Source of the DNA: Bacillota bacterium | GTDB lineage: Bacteria > Bacillota > Clostridia > Oscillospirales > Ruminococcaceae | DNA: 64,000 bases | Direction: 5' to 3' | Assembly (NCBI GenBank): GCA_023440965.1 | Contig: JAEZRC010000007.1 | Coordinates: 434,001-498,000, forward strand | Notes under the pieces: generated by a model | What the model was told of the DNA's origin: nothing | What the model saw: only the letters and a program-made list of their open reading frames with translations | The model's database searches: none | Part shown: positions 62,859-64,000 of the stretch, piece after piece | Position numbering within the stretch: the stretch's first letter is position 1 | Layout of the letters: each line of letters begins with the position of its first letter | Translations under genes and position numbers: made by a program

Positions 62859-63083
62859 CAAAAAAGCTCCGTCCGCATTGGGACGAAGCATTCGTGGTAC
62901 CACCCAAATTGCGATAATATCAGATACCATCGCCACTTATATTCCTTTAACGCAGGATTACGTTATGACTCATCACCATAAAGCTCCAGGTGGCTCCTGA
63001 AATCTGACACGAAAGCTTTCACCAACCGCTTTCTCTCTGTGCTGCCAAAACAACAGTTTATCCCTTCAACGCCTGATATTCCG
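62859..63083 (-). promoter_or_regulatory. T-box riboswitch upstream of alaS
   Basis: In transcript order: stem I with the AG-bulge/distal loop features (AGAGAG, GGTTGGTGAAA in the apical loop), an AACG...CGTT stem III, the antiterminator T-box core GGGTGGTACCACG (62893-62905), and a terminator stem GCTTCGTCC/GGACGGAGC followed by a T run (62860-62889). A GCT (62982-62984) and a nearby GCC in stem I are candidate specifier codons, both alanine. Uncharged tRNA-Ala would favour read-through into alaS. Confidence 0.92.
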
Positions 63084-63089
63084 TAATTA

Positions 63090-63117
63090 ATTATAACAAA
63101 TCACAATAATATGTCAA
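63090..63117 (-). promoter_or_regulatory. Promoter for the alaS T-box transcript
   Basis: Minus strand TTGACA (63112-63117), 16 bp, TATAAT (63090-63095). Both hexamers are perfect. Together with the T-box it accounts for the 329-bp gap between the DUF624 gene and alaS. Confidence 0.85.
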
Positions 63118-63151
63118 GTATTATTATTTATAATATCTTTATTCTTAGCAT

Positions 63152-63940
63152 TTATTTGTCATTAATTCCAACAGAATCCTTAAATGTTGTTTTTACGTCA
63201 TCATCAGAGCCAACAAGATATTCATATTCAGGATTAAGCTCACCTTTTTGATCATAATATGGCTGAATAATATGCTTTCTTATTATAGGATAGCAGTTAA
63301 ACGCTACTATTAATCCAATTAAAGCAAATGGGAACAATGGTATTAAAATCATTGAAAAAGGGAAAAACAAAACATTGAATGCTACTATAATTGCAACAAT
63401 AACAAAAGTAATTAAGTTAGTTTTAAGTTCTACAATAGACAGAATCAAGGAATTTTTAATAATTTCAGAGATTTTTAAATTTGTTGATACTATCATCAGG
63501 AAAATGTAGAACTGCATTGATACAATAACAAAAGCAACAGATCCCATAATTATCATAAGAGCGGTAAATGATGTCTTTTCTTTTGCAAGAGTGAAATAAT
63601 AATAAAGCGCACTTGATACAATACCTATTAGTCCAAGATCAATTAGCCCAACAATGAAAGACTGCTTAAAATTACTCTTGAACGCAGTAAAGAAATCAGA
63701 AAACATAAATGTGCTTCTCTCCTGCGAATAATTTCTTGAAATTTTCATTAGAGCAGATGTTGCAGGGCCTATAGTAACAATAGGAATACACATTATTAAG
63801 TATAAAGCATTTAAACCAATCATACGCCAAAACTTTCTCCAATAAATTCTGAAGAATATAATTACTCTGCTTTCATTTTTTCCGTTCTTAGCAACACCGC
63901 TTGGCTTCTTTTTGCCGCTGCCGAATTTAAAACCTTCCAA
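63152..63940 (-). CDS. DUF624 (YesL-like) membrane protein
   Basis: A 262-residue polytopic protein: a polar N-terminus rich in Lys/Gly, FWRMIGLNALYLIMCIPIVTIGPATSAL (the typical DUF624 first helix), three to four more transmembrane helices and a polar C-terminus ending about 40 residues after the last helix. The function is not known; in Firmicutes many members lie near carbohydrate transport genes, but nothing of that type is visible here. The start is TTG at 63940, preceded by AAGGAG at eight bases. No terminator is clear after it. Confidence 0.85.
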   Translation of the reverse strand: MEGFKFGSGKKKPSGVAKNGKNESRVIIFFRIYWRKFWRMIGLNALYLIMCIPIVTIGPATSALMKISRNYSQERSTFMFSDFFTAFKSNFKQSFIVGLIDLGLIGIVSSALYYYFTLAKEKTSFTALMIIMGSVAFVIVSMQFYIFLMIVSTNLKISEIIKNSLILSIVELKTNLITFVIVAIIVAFNVLFFPFSMILIPLFPFALIGLIVAFNCYPIIRKHIIQPYYDQKGELNPEYEYLVGSDDDVKTTFKDSVGINDK

Positions 63941-64000
63941 ATTTTACACTCCTTGAATTTATAATAGTAATTTTGCAAAAACAAATGTACATAGGCAATC

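Overview
This 64 kb window is a low-G+C chromosomal segment from an anaerobic, apparently spore-forming Firmicute. The gene order and families fit class Clostridia, most likely Oscillospiraceae/Ruminococcaceae (Ruminococcus-like); this is an inference from synteny and content, not from an rRNA. Evidence includes a class III (oxygen-sensitive) ribonucleotide reductase, a biotin-dependent carboxyltransferase set, sporulation genes (spoVM, a spoIVFB-like protease, ytfJ/gerW, dacF), remA, and sigma-A-like promoters with 17-bp spacers. I saw no prophage, insertion sequence, CRISPR array, tRNA or rRNA. Nearly all genes lie on the minus strand; the exceptions are rpmB and the three small membrane-protein genes after it (41.0-42.8 kb) and asnB (49.8-51.6 kb).

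Layout in minus-strand transcription order, right to left. 63.9-63.1 kb: a DUF624 membrane protein. 63.1-53.0 kb: an alanine T-box leader, alaS, a HIT protein, a phosphoribosyltransferase, comEC, holA, rnmV, then an MBOAT/DHHW pair that probably O-acylates an envelope polymer. 52.9-51.8 kb: an aspartate carbamoyltransferase carrying a PyrI-type zinc tail. 51.6-49.8 kb (plus): asnB. 49.5-48.1 kb: an SGNH hydrolase and a DUF4358 lipoprotein. 47.9-44.5 kb: nrdD, an ICMT-like membrane methyltransferase and nrdG, with NrdR-box-like repeats over the promoter. 44.4-42.8 kb: a lone oligopeptide-binding lipoprotein. 42.8-41.0 kb (plus): rpmB, two DUF4190 proteins and a DUF2752 protein. 40.9-35.3 kb: an M50 protease, scpA, scpB, a DUF2953 protein, gerW, dacF, rluB and a small acetyltransferase-like protein. 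35.2-32.0 kb: carboxyltransferase, biotin carrier and OadA-like subunits.

31.8-18.3 kb is the classical yicC-remA-gmk-rpoZ-priA-def-fmt-(yugP)-rsmB-rlmN-stp-prkC-rsgA-thiN-spoVM operon known from Bacillus subtilis, here without coaBC and rpe. Its last gene, spoVM, is only 27 codons and is easily missed. 18.3-14.8 kb: a small SpoIVFA-position membrane protein, a SpoIVFB-like protease, and the radical SAM/DUF2344 pair. 14.8-10.2 kb: rplS, lepB, rbgA, rnhB, yraN and thrC. 10.0-9.3 kb: a metallophosphoesterase behind a structured, unexplained 180-bp intergenic stretch. 9.2-1 bp: tig-clpP-clpX-lon-engB (protein quality control), then lysA, a TrpR-like regulator, a methyltransferase and the N-terminal part of hslO.

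Most of the window is conserved housekeeping DNA. The points most worth a second look are the tiny spoVM, the reduced SpoIVFA/FB-like pair, the PyrB-zinc-tail fusion, a ComEC whose C-terminal metallo-beta-lactamase-like domain has lost its metal motif, a transcarboxylase-like set without a membrane beta subunit nearby, and the hairpin-rich region at about 10.03-10.19 kb. Coordinates of starts were chosen by ribosome-binding-site position; many in-frame upstream GTG/TTG codons lie inside the Shine-Dalgarno and were discarded.
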